From Rhodopseudomonas rhenobacensis (GTDB lineage: Bacteria; Pseudomonadota; Alphaproteobacteria; Rhizobiales; Xanthobacteraceae): a DNA stretch of 64,000 bases. The notes under the pieces are model-generated. The model ran no database searches. It saw only the letters and a program-made list of their open reading frames with translations, and had not been told where the DNA came from. Location of the stretch: positions 82,657 to 146,656 of the forward strand of contig NZ_JACHIH010000007.1 in assembly GCF_014203125.1 (NCBI RefSeq), in the 5' to 3' direction. Shown in pieces: positions 55,641 through 64,000 of the stretch (its first letter is position 1; each line of letters starts with the position of its first letter). The translations under genes were made by a program, and so were the position numbers.

Positions 55641-57935
55641 CTTCTCCGGCACGAGTTTCTGGACGATTTCGGCGACACGCTCGCGGAAAGTGATGCCGCG
55701 CCGCTCGGCGTAGCCCTGCACCGGACCGGCGCGATCGTAATCCGACGCCATGTCCTTGGCTCGGTCGCGCGACAGGGTGCGGATCAGCCGGTCCTGACCG
55801 GCGAAGTCATTATGGCCATAATGCAGGTCCGTGCCGTCGCGATGCCGCGACAGGGCGACATAGCTGCTATGGGCGTCCATGCCCGGCGTCGCCAGCACAT
55901 GGGTGCGGTCCACCGTCATGCCCTGAGCCTTGTGGATGGTCGCGGCATAGCCGTGATCGATGCGGTTGTAATCCTTCAGGTCGAACGAGACGTTGCGCCC
56001 GTCGTCGGTGCGCACCGACATGGATTGCTGACTGACATGCTCGATGGTGCCGAGCGTGCCGTTCTTCACGCCGAGACTGCGTTCGTTTTGCAGGAACATG
56101 ACGAGATCCCCAGTAGCGAAGCTGCGCGCGCCGCGTTCGACCGTGACACGCACATCCTCACCGAGATCGCCCGCTGCCCGCATCCACTCTCGCGCCCCCT
56201 CGTTGAGCGCGCGCACCTCGTCGTTGGTATGGGTGAGGATGATGCGGCTGCGGTCCGGTGATGCCTGCCGGTCGCGGTCCCAGCGGTCGATCAGAGTCTT
56301 GCGCGCGTCCTCCCGTGTCGGGGCGGCATGCACCATGCCGTTTTTGTCGTAAGCCTGGATTGCTGCGCCTGTCTTGCCGGTCGCCAGGGCGCGCGTGGCG
56401 TCGCGCTGCCAATCCTCGCGTTGACGGCGCACTTCGCCGATCTCGACGCCGCCGTGGCGCTCATGAATCGACCGGAACGCCGCGCCGGCTTCTATTGCTT
56501 GCAACTGCTGCGGATCGCCGACCAGCACGACCTTTGCGCCAGCCTCGGCGGCATGGGACAGCACGCGCTCCAATTGGCGCGTGCCGACCATGCCGGCCTC
56601 GTCGATCACCAACACATCGCGCGCGCTGAGCAGGTCGCGGCCCTGTCCCCAGCCATGTTCCATGCTGGCGATGGTGCGGGAGGATATGCCCGATCCGCTT
56701 TCGAGGTTTTCCGCCGCGATGCCGGACAGCGCCGCGCCCCGGACGTCGTAACCCGCCGCCTCCCATGCCTCCCGCGCGACGCCCAGCATCGCGCTCTTGC
56801 CCGTTCCGGCATGGCCGACCACGATCCCGAGATCGCGCCCGTCCGTGACATGCACCAACGCGTCGGCCTGCTCGCCGGACAGGACAAGGCCGCGCTGTTC
56901 GGAGCGAGCCAAAGCAGCTTCGCGATCCGCGTCCTCCACGGCAGGGCGTTCCCGCTCGGCCATGAGTTCGGCAGCGCGGTGCAGGCGCTGTTCGGCCTCG
57001 ATCATGTCGCGGGTGGTGAAGCGGTCCTCGCCGCGACCGTCCTGTCCGAGTTCGACCAGATCCGGTGCGCTGCGCATCGCGCCCATCGCTGCGTTGAACT
57101 GGTCGATCCCGTCGCTGTGCCGGTGCGCGAACTTTGCCATGTCGCGCGGCGTGAAGGTCGATTGCTGATGCGTGATCGCGTCCAGTGCGATGGAAGGATC
57201 GGCAAGAATGCGCTCGCCGTTGCCGCGCGCGATCTCGCGGTGCATCTCCGCGCGGTCGGCGGCCTCCACCCCTTCGCCTTCGATCCGCTGTGCGGATGCG
57301 CCGATCTGGCTTTGCGGCTCCAGCGCGATGCCCTGCGCCTCAAAGCTGCGATGGTCGATGCGCGCGTCGATGTCGAGTTCGGCCAGACGTTCGTTGGCGA
57401 GCTCGGCCCAACGTTCGCGCCAGCGCTCGACCATCTCCGTACGGTTCCAATCCCGCACCTTCAGGCCGAAGCCATTCTCGTCCCCGTTGACGTTGATTTG
57501 CCGCATCGTCAGCATGACGTGGGCATGAGGCTTGGGCATGCCGTCCTCGCCCATATCCCAATGCACATTGAGATCGGCGATCATGCCCCGATCGACGAAC
57601 TCCGACTGCGCGAAGTCGCGGGCCAATTCGATGCCTTGCGCCTGCGTCATCTCCCGCGGAATGGCGAACTCCACCTCGCGGGCAAGCTGCGCATCCTTGC
57701 GGACCTCGAAGGCTTCGACATCGTTCCAGAGTCGTTCGCGGTCGCTCCATGCCTCCGGCGCGTTCTCCGGCAGCATCACCTCGGAATGGACTACGCCGCG
57801 CTTTGCGGAAAAGTCATGGCTGCGCTCAAGCCGTTCGTCGCGCAGCCGCGAGCCCGAGCGGTAGGCGGCCGACGCTACCGCGCTTGAACCCGACTTGCGG
57901 CCAATGATTTTGACGTGAAGATGATAGATCGCCAT
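55482..57935 (-). CDS. traA: Ti-type conjugative relaxase TraA, C-terminally truncated
   Basis: 817 residues from the preferred ATG at 57935 (MAIYHLHVKIIGRKSGSSAVASAAYRSG). The N-terminal MobA/MobL relaxase domain has the metal histidines in GMPKPHAHVMLTMRQ. A TraI-like helicase domain follows with GHAGTGKSAML and DVLVIDEAGMVG and the C-terminal YAATIHKAQGMTVDR. Full-length homologues continue for some hundreds of residues; here the frame changes to unrelated sequence at about 55620, where it overlaps the gene on the other strand. It would nick DNA at oriT and unwind it for transfer; loss of the C-terminus probably disables the system. Confidence 0.85.
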   Translation of the reverse strand: MAIYHLHVKIIGRKSGSSAVASAAYRSGSRLRDERLERSHDFSAKRGVVHSEVMLPENAPEAWSDRERLWNDVEAFEVRKDAQLAREVEFAIPREMTQAQGIELARDFAQSEFVDRGMIADLNVHWDMGEDGMPKPHAHVMLTMRQINVNGDENGFGLKVRDWNRTEMVERWRERWAELANERLAELDIDARIDHRSFEAQGIALEPQSQIGASAQRIEGEGVEAADRAEMHREIARGNGERILADPSIALDAITHQQSTFTPRDMAKFAHRHSDGIDQFNAAMGAMRSAPDLVELGQDGRGEDRFTTRDMIEAEQRLHRAAELMAERERPAVEDADREAALARSEQRGLVLSGEQADALVHVTDGRDLGIVVGHAGTGKSAMLGVAREAWEAAGYDVRGAALSGIAAENLESGSGISSRTIASMEHGWGQGRDLLSARDVLVIDEAGMVGTRQLERVLSHAAEAGAKVVLVGDPQQLQAIEAGAAFRSIHERHGGVEIGEVRRQREDWQRDATRALATGKTGAAIQAYDKNGMVHAAPTREDARKTLIDRWDRDRQASPDRSRIILTHTNDEVRALNEGAREWMRAAGDLGEDVRVTVERGARSFATGDLVMFLQNERSLGVKNGTLGTIEHVSQQSMSVRTDDGRNVSFDLKDYNRIDHGYAATIHKAQGMTVDRTHVLATPGMDAHSSYVALSRHRDGTDLHYGHNDFAGQDRLIRTLSRDRAKDMASDYDRAGPVQGYAERRGITFRERVAEIVQKLVPEKLRGMFDGLRSSEDVPGSDGEHSPHRRIELRQEKLFHHIDFAGEGTALPLPRR

Positions 57936-58103
57936 CGCGATCAGATCATTGCCACGGCGAAGCGCACGTCGGAACGACGTATAAGCGCGCCCTCCCTCGA
58001 AAAAATCTCGGACGGGACTACGCCGTCTCAAACCGTCCCGGCGACCTTACAGCATTGTGCAAGTCGCTCAACTATCATCGCTCCATCAATATTGCTGGAG
58101 GAC

Positions 58104-58433
58104 ATGATGCGCAAGCCGCGGGATTTCGACGGGGAACTGAAAGCACTTCAGGACAAGACGCGAGAACTGAAGACTCGCAAGGTGCAGCAACTTGGCGAAC
58201 TGGTGATCGCCACCGGGGCTGACGCACTCAGCGCCGACGAACTGGCCGGCGCACTGATCGTGCTGGCCGAGACGAAGGAAGCCGGAAGGAGGGAGGCCTG
58301 GGCCAAGCGCGGAGCCGCGTTCTTTCAAAGCCGGGCGCGGCGAAGTGCATCGACGACTGACCGAGACACAGGCGGCACTCCGGCGCAACCGAGCGGCGCG
58401 CAACCGGCACCAAGCCGCAAGAGCGCGCCGTGA
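58104..58433 (+). CDS. traC: Conjugal transfer protein TraC
   Basis: 109 residues. MRKPRDFDGELKALQDKTRELKTRKVQQLGELVIATGADALSADELAGALI is the standard beginning of Ti-type TraC, with the GAAFFQ motif near the end. Divergent from traA; an oriT normally lies between them (here the 57936-58103 stretch). GGAGGA is the ribosome binding site. Confidence 0.85.
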   Translation: MMRKPRDFDGELKALQDKTRELKTRKVQQLGELVIATGADALSADELAGALIVLAETKEAGRREAWAKRGAAFFQSRARRSASTTDRDTGGTPAQPSGAQPAPSRKSAP

Positions 58434-58434
58434 C

Positions 58435-58704
58435 ATGCGCACCTGGCAGGTCGAACGTCGCAAGCGCACGCGACACCTGATCGAACTCGGCGGTCTCGTC
58501 GTCAAGGCCGGTATCGTGGACCTGACCGGCGATGACCGCGCTACCATCCTCGGCGCACTGCTCTGGATGGCAGACAAGCTCAAAAGCGATCAAGGCAAAC
58601 AAGCGCGAGCGCTCTGGGCCGCGAAGGGGAAGCAGGCGTTCGCTGTGGAACGAGCCACAGACGCGCCCACCATCTCGCAGGAAAGGCCATGGGATCGGGC
58701 TTGA
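58435..58704 (+). CDS. traD: Conjugal transfer protein TraD
   Basis: 89 residues (MRTWQVERRKRTRHLIELGGLVVKAGIVDLTGDDRATILGALLWMADKL), a small accessory protein of the Ti-type relaxosome. Start set directly after the traC stop; a longer frame from 58345 overlaps traC. TraG and the later transfer genes are absent, so only a fragment of the transfer region is present. Confidence 0.85.
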   Translation: MRTWQVERRKRTRHLIELGGLVVKAGIVDLTGDDRATILGALLWMADKLKSDQGKQARALWAAKGKQAFAVERATDAPTISQERPWDRA

Positions 58705-58762
58705 CTGATGGCGGACGGCGCGGAGACTCCAAATGTCGTAGCGCTGCCCGCCATCGCACGGC

Positions 58763-59047
58763 TTGGCACGTGTGAATCAGCACGCCGGCGTCGATCGGCA
58801 CGCTAAGCTATTTGAGTCAATTTGCGGTGGTCACTCTCGGGGCTTATTCACACTCAAGCGTCCTGACAGAACCTCCCCCGTGACGACCGGAGAATTCCGC
58901 CTGGGGGATATCCGATTTATTATCGCCGATTCGTCGAAGCTGCGTACGCTGGTTGACTGGAAACCGATCGTCGGGTTCGAGGATGGGATACGGGAATTGA
59001 CCAGTGCAACTATAATCTCGGCGCTACCAGCCGTTTGGCTCAACTGA
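58763..59047 (+). pseudogene. C-terminal fragment of an NDP-sugar epimerase/reductase
   Basis: The part GEFRLGDIRFIIADSSKLRTLVDWKPIVGFEDGIRELTSATI matches the C-terminal substrate-binding end of extended short-chain NDP-sugar epimerases (rhamnose/GDP-mannose pathway type). The Rossmann domain with its Gly motif and the YxxxK motif is missing. The beginning of the frame is unrelated. A deletion relic beside the conjugation genes. Confidence 0.6.
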
Positions 59048-59321
59048 CCGACCTTGCGGCGGTGCTTCGCATGCCGGGTCGCGTAACGCATTGCACGTGC
59101 TTGCGGCGCAATGCGATCATGGCGCCTCGCCGAGTCCCCGACACCGAACGGCGCACGGCCCGATCCAGGGGGGAAGTTAGCGAATTTACCAGCTTCGGCA
59201 GATCAGCCAGGCTCTTGATACGGTAATCGGGTTCGAGCCCAAGCTCATCCATCTGGATCCGGATTGCCCTGAACATCGTAAGCGGTGTCAAAACCGCCGT
59301 AGCGGTGCATGCCGACGCCAT
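59043..59321 (-). pseudogene. Possible HAD-phosphatase fragment
   Basis: The first 50 residues (ATAVLTPLTMFRAIRIQMDELGLEPDYRIKSLADLPKLVNSL) resemble the C-terminal end of HAD-superfamily phosphatases, which finish in a PDYxIxSLADLP motif. No catalytic motifs are present. Weak assignment. Confidence 0.3.
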
Positions 59322-59351
59322 CGCCTCGGGCGTGACCCGCTCAATCGGTGG

Positions 59352-59528
59352 ATCAGCACCGAAGTGTGACCCCGCAATTCCTCAGTATAAGTCGTTGATT
59401 TAATTGATAAAAATCTCATTTGGCAGGGGTCCCGATCGGCGCCGATCGGGCCCCCTGCTCAAACGAATTGTCACTCAGAAATCAGCTCCTTAGTCGGACC
59501 TACGAGAGGGGCCCACTTCGGTGCTGAT
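59352..59528. repeat. Inverted repeat pair ATCAGCACCGAAGTG with an inner palindrome
   Basis: ATCAGCACCGAAGTG at 59352-59366 is exactly complementary to CACTTCGGTGCTGAT at 59514-59528. Between them, around 59436-59460, is another near-perfect palindrome centred on GGCGCC. The pair flanks a non-coding stretch next to the IS21 remnant. It may be an abutted IS end or a small non-autonomous element. Confidence 0.55.
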
Positions 59529-59533
59529 TTACA

Positions 59534-60044
59534 CTCGGTTGCGGCGAACGCGGTCGGACGCCCGGTCGAGATGCATGCCTATGCCGACCGCATCGTCATC
59601 CGCCAGGACAGCCGCATCGTGGCCGAGCATGCGCGTTGCTTCGGCCGCGGCGAGACCAGCAACGGTCCCTGGCATTATGTGCCGGTGCTGGCCCGCAAGC
59701 CGGGTGCCTTGCGCAACGGTGCGCCGTTCAAAGACTGGGTGCTGCCGGCCGCGATGGAGCGGGTGCGGCGCAAGCTCGCCGGCGTCGCTGACGGCAATCG
59801 GCAGATGGTCGACATCCTCAATGCGGTGCTGATCGACGGGCTGCCGGCGGTTGAAGCCGCCTGCGCCGAGGCCATCGAACACGGCGTTCATTCCGCCGAC
59901 GTCATCCTCAACATCCTGGCGCGCCAGCGTGACCCCACGCCGCCAGCCAACATGCTCACGCCGGCCGCGCTGATACTGCGCCACGCGCCGATTGCCGATT
60001 GTGCCCGTTACGACAACTGCGGAGAACCGTCTGATGGAACGCAC
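59534..60044 (+). pseudogene. IS21-family transposase IstA, C-terminal fragment
   Basis: Only the last 150 or so residues of IstA are present: VEMHAYADRIVIRQDSRIVAEHARCFGRG, then WHYVPVLARKPGALRNGAPFKDWVLPAAMERVRRKLAG and SADVILNILARQRDP. The integrase core with the DDE residues is absent. It runs into the istB remnant as in intact IS21 elements. Confidence 0.8.
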
Positions 60045-60300
60045 TCGACTGTTCGACCTGATGGGCGAGCTCAAGCTTTGCGGCATGAAGGTCGCCGGAG
60101 CCTGTCCTGGGGCGGGCGAAGCCCGACCCGGGGACGAGATCATGACCACGGCGGTCAAGCGTCAGCATGAACCTCAACGTATCGTCGGCGATCTGCTCAG
60201 CGCCGAGATCAACGAGAAGCACGCCCGCTCGATCAAATACCAACTCACCATCGCCAAGTTGCCGCTCGACTGTCGCGGACGATGCTATGTAAGAGCGTAG
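60034..60300 (+). pseudogene. IS21-family helper IstB, N-terminal fragment with palindromic insert
   Basis: Starts MERTRLFDLMGELKLCGMKVA and continues DEIMTTAVKRQHEPQRIVGDLLSAEINEKHARSIKYQLTIAKLPL, as in IstB, before sequence unlike IstB ends it. The AAA+ motifs are lost. Residues GACPGAGEARPG interrupt the conserved GMKVAFDEIM stretch and are encoded by a palindromic element at 60105-60134. Confidence 0.8.
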
Positions 60301-60508
60301 CTATTATTTCCCGTGGCAAGTAAGGTAACAACAATTGTTCTGAGCCGGTCTCGATCCTACCTGACTGACTTTCATCGTAGGAACACCTCGGTGAAGTACT
60401 AGTTGCGCATGGTTCCATGCTGGTGTTTACGCTTGATTAACTCTTCCATGGGACCCCTCGCAGGGTCGGCTGTCCCGCTTCGGCTACCGCCACCTAAGGG
60501 AGTGCGAA

Positions 60509-62173
60509 GTGTTCAAGTTTTACAGCAAGAAAGTGAAGCGCGCTCTGGCAGAGGTCGAGGCACTCGACTGTTTGCAGGCCGTCATCGAGTTCGACCTCGA
60601 TGGTACCATCCTGAACGCCAACGAGAACCTCCTGAAGATGAGCGGCTACACGCTCGCGGAGATCAAGGGCAAGCATCACAGCATCTTCGTCAGCCCGGCC
60701 GAGCGCGAGAGCGCCCGCTATCGCGACTTCTGGAAGAGCCTGAACCGCGGCGAATTCCAGACCACGCAATACAAGCGCTTCGGCAAAGACGGCAAGGAAG
60801 TCTGGGTCCACGCCTCCTATGCGCCGCTGCGCGACGAGACCGGCAAGGTAGTCAGCTTCATCAAGTTCGCGACCGACATCACGGCGTACAAGCTTAGGAC
60901 CATGGAGGACGCCGGCAAGATTGCCGCGATCAGCCGTGCCCAGGCTGTGATCGAGTTCGAGATGGACGGCACCGTCATCACCGCCAACGAGAATTTCCTG
61001 GGCGTGATGGGCTATTCGCTCGCCGAGATTCAAGGCAAGCACCACAGCATGTTCGTGACGGCCGAGGATCGCGCGAGCGCCGGCTATGCCGAATTCTGGG
61101 CGCGGCTCAACCGCGGTGAGTTCATGGCCGCCGAATACAAACGGATCGCAAAGGGCGGCGGCGAAATCTGGATTCTCGCGACCTACAACCCGATCCTCGA
61201 CGAGACCGGCAAGCCGCTAAAGGTGGTGAAGTTCGCGACGGACGTCACCGCGCAGAAGATGAAGGCGGCGGACAGCGACGGCCAGCTCGCCGCGATCCAG
61301 AAGTCGCAGGCCGTGATCGAGTTCAACATGGACGGCACGATCCGTACAGCGAACCAGAACTTTCTGAATGCGATGGGTTATTCGCTCGCGGAGATCAAGG
61401 GCCAACACCACAGCATGTTCGTCGAGCTACGCGATAAGAACTCGGCCGCCTACCGCCAATTCTGGGAAGCGCTCAATCGCGGCGAATACCAGGCCGCCGA
61501 ATACAAGCGGATCGCCAAGGGCGGCCGGGAGATATGGATCCAGGCCTCCTACAATCCGATCTTAGATCTCAACGGAAAGCCCTACAAGGTGGTGAAGTAC
61601 GCCACCGACATCACCGCGCAAGCGATCGGCCGCAAGAAGGCGGACAATGCGCGTGGGCTCATCGAGGCGGTTGCGGCCGGCAGCGAGCAGATGAGCGCAT
61701 CGATTCGCGAGATCTCCGAAACCATGGCGAAGTCGCGCGAGACCTCGAAGGGCGCGACCGCCCGGGTCGACGCTGCCGACGGCCAAGCGCAAAGGCTGAA
61801 CGCGGCCGCGCAGGCGATGAGCGGCATCGTCGAGATGATCGCCGGCATTACCAGCCAGATCAATTTGCTCGCGCTCAACGCCACGATCGAATCCGCGCGC
61901 GCGGGCGAATCCGGTCGCGGCTTTGCGGTGGTCGCCTCCGAGGTGAAAAACCTCGCCGGTCAGGCCAAGCAGGCGACCGACACGATTACGTCCGAAATCG
62001 AAGCGCTGAACGCCGTCTCCAGCGGTGTCGCGAGCTCGCTGACTGCGATCAAGGCCGCGATCGCCGATGTCAACGAATTCATCGCCTCCACCGCCGCAGC
62101 GGTCGAGGAACAGAGTGCAGTGACGGCGGACATGTCGGCCAACATGCAGCGCGCATCGGCGGAACTGGCTTAG
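60509..62173 (+). CDS. Methyl-accepting chemotaxis protein with three PAS repeats
   Basis: 554-residue soluble chemoreceptor with a GTG start after AAGGGAG. Three PAS domains repeat with an exact 122-residue (366-base) period: [51 protein letters not shown]. Each ends with a PAC-type FATDIT/FATDVT/YATDIT segment. From about residue 385 the MCP signalling domain follows ([33 protein letters not shown]). No membrane span is present, so it senses an internal signal such as redox state or energy, as aerotaxis-type receptors do. Confidence 0.9.
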   Translation: MFKFYSKKVKRALAEVEALDCLQAVIEFDLDGTILNANENLLKMSGYTLAEIKGKHHSIFVSPAERESARYRDFWKSLNRGEFQTTQYKRFGKDGKEVWVHASYAPLRDETGKVVSFIKFATDITAYKLRTMEDAGKIAAISRAQAVIEFEMDGTVITANENFLGVMGYSLAEIQGKHHSMFVTAEDRASAGYAEFWARLNRGEFMAAEYKRIAKGGGEIWILATYNPILDETGKPLKVVKFATDVTAQKMKAADSDGQLAAIQKSQAVIEFNMDGTIRTANQNFLNAMGYSLAEIKGQHHSMFVELRDKNSAAYRQFWEALNRGEYQAAEYKRIAKGGREIWIQASYNPILDLNGKPYKVVKYATDITAQAIGRKKADNARGLIEAVAAGSEQMSASIREISETMAKSRETSKGATARVDAADGQAQRLNAAAQAMSGIVEMIAGITSQINLLALNATIESARAGESGRGFAVVASEVKNLAGQAKQATDTITSEIEALNAVSSGVASSLTAIKAAIADVNEFIASTAAAVEEQSAVTADMSANMQRASAELA

Positions 62174-62828
62174 GTCCTTCGCCGCTCGTTGCGCGGGAGC
62201 TTCCTGTCGGCAGCCAATACTGGATAGTACCCGGCACGAAATGTTCTGGGCTGCGCGGCCATGCGCGGGCCGCAACTGCGGCTGCGCTCTTGTCCGCGCA
62301 TCTTTGTTCCGAGGCATTCGGTCGCAGACCGTCGGAAGGGCAGCAACATCCAGGGCCATAGCGTCTCCAGGGTGATCGAGCGGCAACAAATTGGTCGCCG
62401 GCCAAACTAATCAAAATGTCCGCATCAGGCGTCCAAAACTTCTCGAAAAGTAGTTGTTCTAAAGATGCGCTCAATTGCTGCGCGGCTTGGTCTGCGAGGT
62501 CAGCAACGTCTGCTCTGCGAGCCAAGTAACTGGTGAATCTACGAGGTAAAAAGTAGCGAAAGATCAAGGGTTAATTAGCGAATGGTCGATTAACGTCGTC
62601 GCAATGACGAGACGTTCGTTCGTTTTGGCGGTTCGCTATTTTTAGAAAAGCAAACGTCACGACCGCGCCGACGGTGTGTCGCCGAACTGCACCGCAGCGC
62701 AAAAGAGGCGGACTTCTATTAAATCGGCGCCGCGTCGCGAGACATGGCGAAACTTAATCACAGAAGAAACGTAAGCCAACAGGAAGATAGAATTAGACCT
62801 CTGAGCAGGTTCACAGGAGCGCTTCGAG
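62174..62828. other. Intergenic stretch
   Basis: About 650 bases without a convincing gene on either strand. The right half (62560-62820) is lower in GC and should hold the promoter of the following long gene. Nothing else recognised. Confidence 0.4.
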
Positions 62829-64000
62829 ATGGCTGCTGAAAATCAAACGACGACGTCTATGTTGGACTCGAAATTGTACGAGGCGTTCGATCAGTTCTCC
62901 GGTCTCGGCCCGGCGGATGCCGTATCCAAGACGACAATGCCGCAGGTCAATTCGGTTCAGGATACGACGCCCAATGGATCGCGTATCTTGACCGGAGACA
63001 ATCTCATCGGCGCAACGGGCTCGCTTGCTAACAGCGTTCAGACACAAACGAATCTGATTTCCCCCTCGGCTGATCCGGGCGTCGTCGCCAGCGACAGTGA
63101 ATCCAGCCTGAGCACGGGCTCTCTGGGGCGCACGGCGCAGGCGCCGGTGAATCCGGAGGCCGCCGACGCCAACCTGACAGCGGCGTTCACTGCCGCGCAA
63201 GGGGCGGGTGTGGCGACAGGCGGTGTGGGTGGCGCTGCGGCAGCGCCCCAGGTGGTGGCGCCACAAGCGGCCGCGGCACCGCAAGGCGCAGCGGCGCCGG
63301 CCGCCGCTGCTCCGACAGATGCCGGCGCGGTCGCTGCGCAAGATCTCGTCGCAGCCTCTGCCGATCCGGCGACCTCCGGGATCGGCAGCGCGACTCCGGC
63401 GGGCGGTTCGATCCTCGCCGGTTCCGAGCAAGTGCAGAGTAATCCAGCGACGTCCGTGCCGACCAGCAGCGGCGGCGTGACCACCGGCGGTGGCATTATC
63501 ACAACGCCGGCACCCATCGTGACCCCCGCCACCACTGCCCCGGTGACACCTGGCGGCACGCCGGACACGTCGGGAGCTACGGGCTCTGTCGTCCCGACCG
63601 GCACAACGACCGATCCGGGGTCCCCGGGGGGGGGAGGGCAAACCAATTCCACTGGCGGTTCGACCACCCCGCCGGCCGGGCCGGCGACGCCGGACACCGA
63701 TATCAACGTTGCGCTCGGCGCGACCAACGTGCCGCTGCTGAACACGCTCGGCGCTGCCGTTGCGGTGCCGCTCGATCCGGTGGAGACGCTGCTCGGGCGC
63801 GATATCGACATCGATGTCGGCGCTGCGATCGATCTGGCGCCGGTGACCGGGACCGTGGCCAATATCGGCAACGGCCTCGGCGATGTTGTCGGCAACCTCG
63901 GCAACCTCGTCGGCGGCAATCTCGCGAACACCCCGCCGGCCGGGCCGTCGCCGTCGGACACCGACCTCAACGTTGCGCTCGGCGCGACCAACGTGCCGTT
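62829..64000 (+). CDS. Long low-complexity repeat protein, 3' partial
   Basis: Open frame of 390 codons from ATG 62829 with no stop before the window end. The N-terminal 110 residues are polar (AAENQTTTSMLDSKLYEAFDQFSG). Then comes an Ala/Pro/Gln-rich part, a Thr/Gly/Pro-rich linker, and the start of a repeat of 88 residues containing DTDINVALGATNVPLLNTLGAAVAVPLDPVETLLG, whose second copy begins at 63930. Composition and repeats suggest a secreted or surface protein. Family not recognised. Confidence 0.65.
   Translation, partial: MAAENQTTTSMLDSKLYEAFDQFSGLGPADAVSKTTMPQVNSVQDTTPNGSRILTGDNLIGATGSLANSVQTQTNLISPSADPGVVASDSESSLSTGSLGRTAQAPVNPEAADANLTAAFTAAQGAGVATGGVGGAAAAPQVVAPQAAAAPQGAAAPAAAAPTDAGAVAAQDLVAASADPATSGIGSATPAGGSILAGSEQVQSNPATSVPTSSGGVTTGGGIITTPAPIVTPATTAPVTPGGTPDTSGATGSVVPTGTTTDPGSPGGGGQTNSTGGSTTPPAGPATPDTDINVALGATNVPLLNTLGAAVAVPLDPVETLLGRDIDIDVGAAIDLAPVTGTVANIGNGLGDVVGNLGNLVGGNLANTPPAGPSPSDTDLNVALGATNVP
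63666..64000 (+). repeat. 264-base tandem repeat within the long gene
   Basis: The block starting ACCCCGCCGGCCGGGCC at 63666 returns at 63930 with nearly the same sequence through GACACCGA(C/T)(A/C)TCAACGTTGCGCTCGG to the window end. Period 264 bases, or 88 codons, in frame. Confidence 0.8.

Noticed and set aside
56328..57887. 519-residue plus-strand open frame antisense to traA
   Set aside because: Opposite strand holds the relaxase and helicase motifs of TraA; this frame has none.

Overview
The window is high-GC alphaproteobacterial DNA. Gene content (AapQ/AapM permeases, DcaP-like porin, GcvA-like LysR regulator, Ti-type TraA/TraC/TraD, and above all a methylthio-alkane reductase locus) points to the Rhodopseudomonas palustris/Bradyrhizobiaceae group. 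This is inferred from gene families, not from a marker gene.

Bases 1-6470 hold the end of an amino-acid ABC transporter (aapQ, aapM), a LysR regulator, a porin, a decayed TonB-receptor tail and a frameshifted threonine aldolase. Bases 6431-38532 are a sulfur-salvage region with three nitrogenase-like (NifDK superfamily) gene sets. Set A (18444-23637, + strand) is nifX-like, marB, marH, marD, marK: the methylthio-alkane reductase, which releases methanethiol from organic sulfur compounds. Set B (6431-10654, - strand) is O-acetylhomoserine sulfhydrylase plus a second MarD/MarK pair without its own H or B. Set C (27615-32450, - strand) is a more divergent H/D/K set with a radical SAM-like protein. 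Its D-like subunit has one cysteine and its K-like subunit keeps three family-position cysteines, so it looks more like a [4Fe-4S] DPOR/COR-type reductase than a cofactor-bearing nitrogenase. I consider set C the best candidate for an undescribed system. Interspersed are sulfur assimilation genes (two O-acetylhomoserine sulfhydrylases, one broken; cystathionine beta-synthase; cystathionine gamma-lyase/synthase), a TauT/NitT-type ABC transporter with a 2-oxoglutarate dioxygenase, an APC permease, an AhpD-like protein, and a complete ssu alkanesulfonate operon (two binding proteins, SsuD, SsuC, SsuB, flavin reductase). A 9-bp word (GTTTGTTGC/GCAACAAAC) recurs in the three intergenic regions that drive these operons and suggests a common sulfur-starvation regulator. 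The logic would be: import or split C-S compounds, deliver sulfite or methanethiol, and fix the sulfur into methionine/cysteine with O-acetylhomoserine and the transsulfuration enzymes.

Bases 38533-60300 are mobile DNA. An IS3 remnant is followed by an integrated plasmid-like element (about 39.6-51.4 kb) with a replicase-like protein, a palindromic iteron-like array, a small DNA-binding protein, a Lon-like AAA+ ATPase, an odd tRNA-like gene, a train of small unknown genes and a tyrosine integrase that abuts a 3' fragment of a tRNA-Met gene. Then come a frameshifted large serine recombinase, an IS256-family element sitting in another gene, a truncated traA with traC and traD, and scraps of an epimerase gene and an IS21 element.

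Bases 60509-64000 return to chromosome-like content: a soluble chemoreceptor with three near-identical PAS repeats and the start of a long, low-complexity, repeat-containing protein that runs off the window. Several genes carry one or two single-base frameshifts (threonine aldolase, one sulfhydrylase, serine recombinase, IS256 transposase); these may be real decay or assembly errors. No rRNA operon and no CRISPR array was seen.
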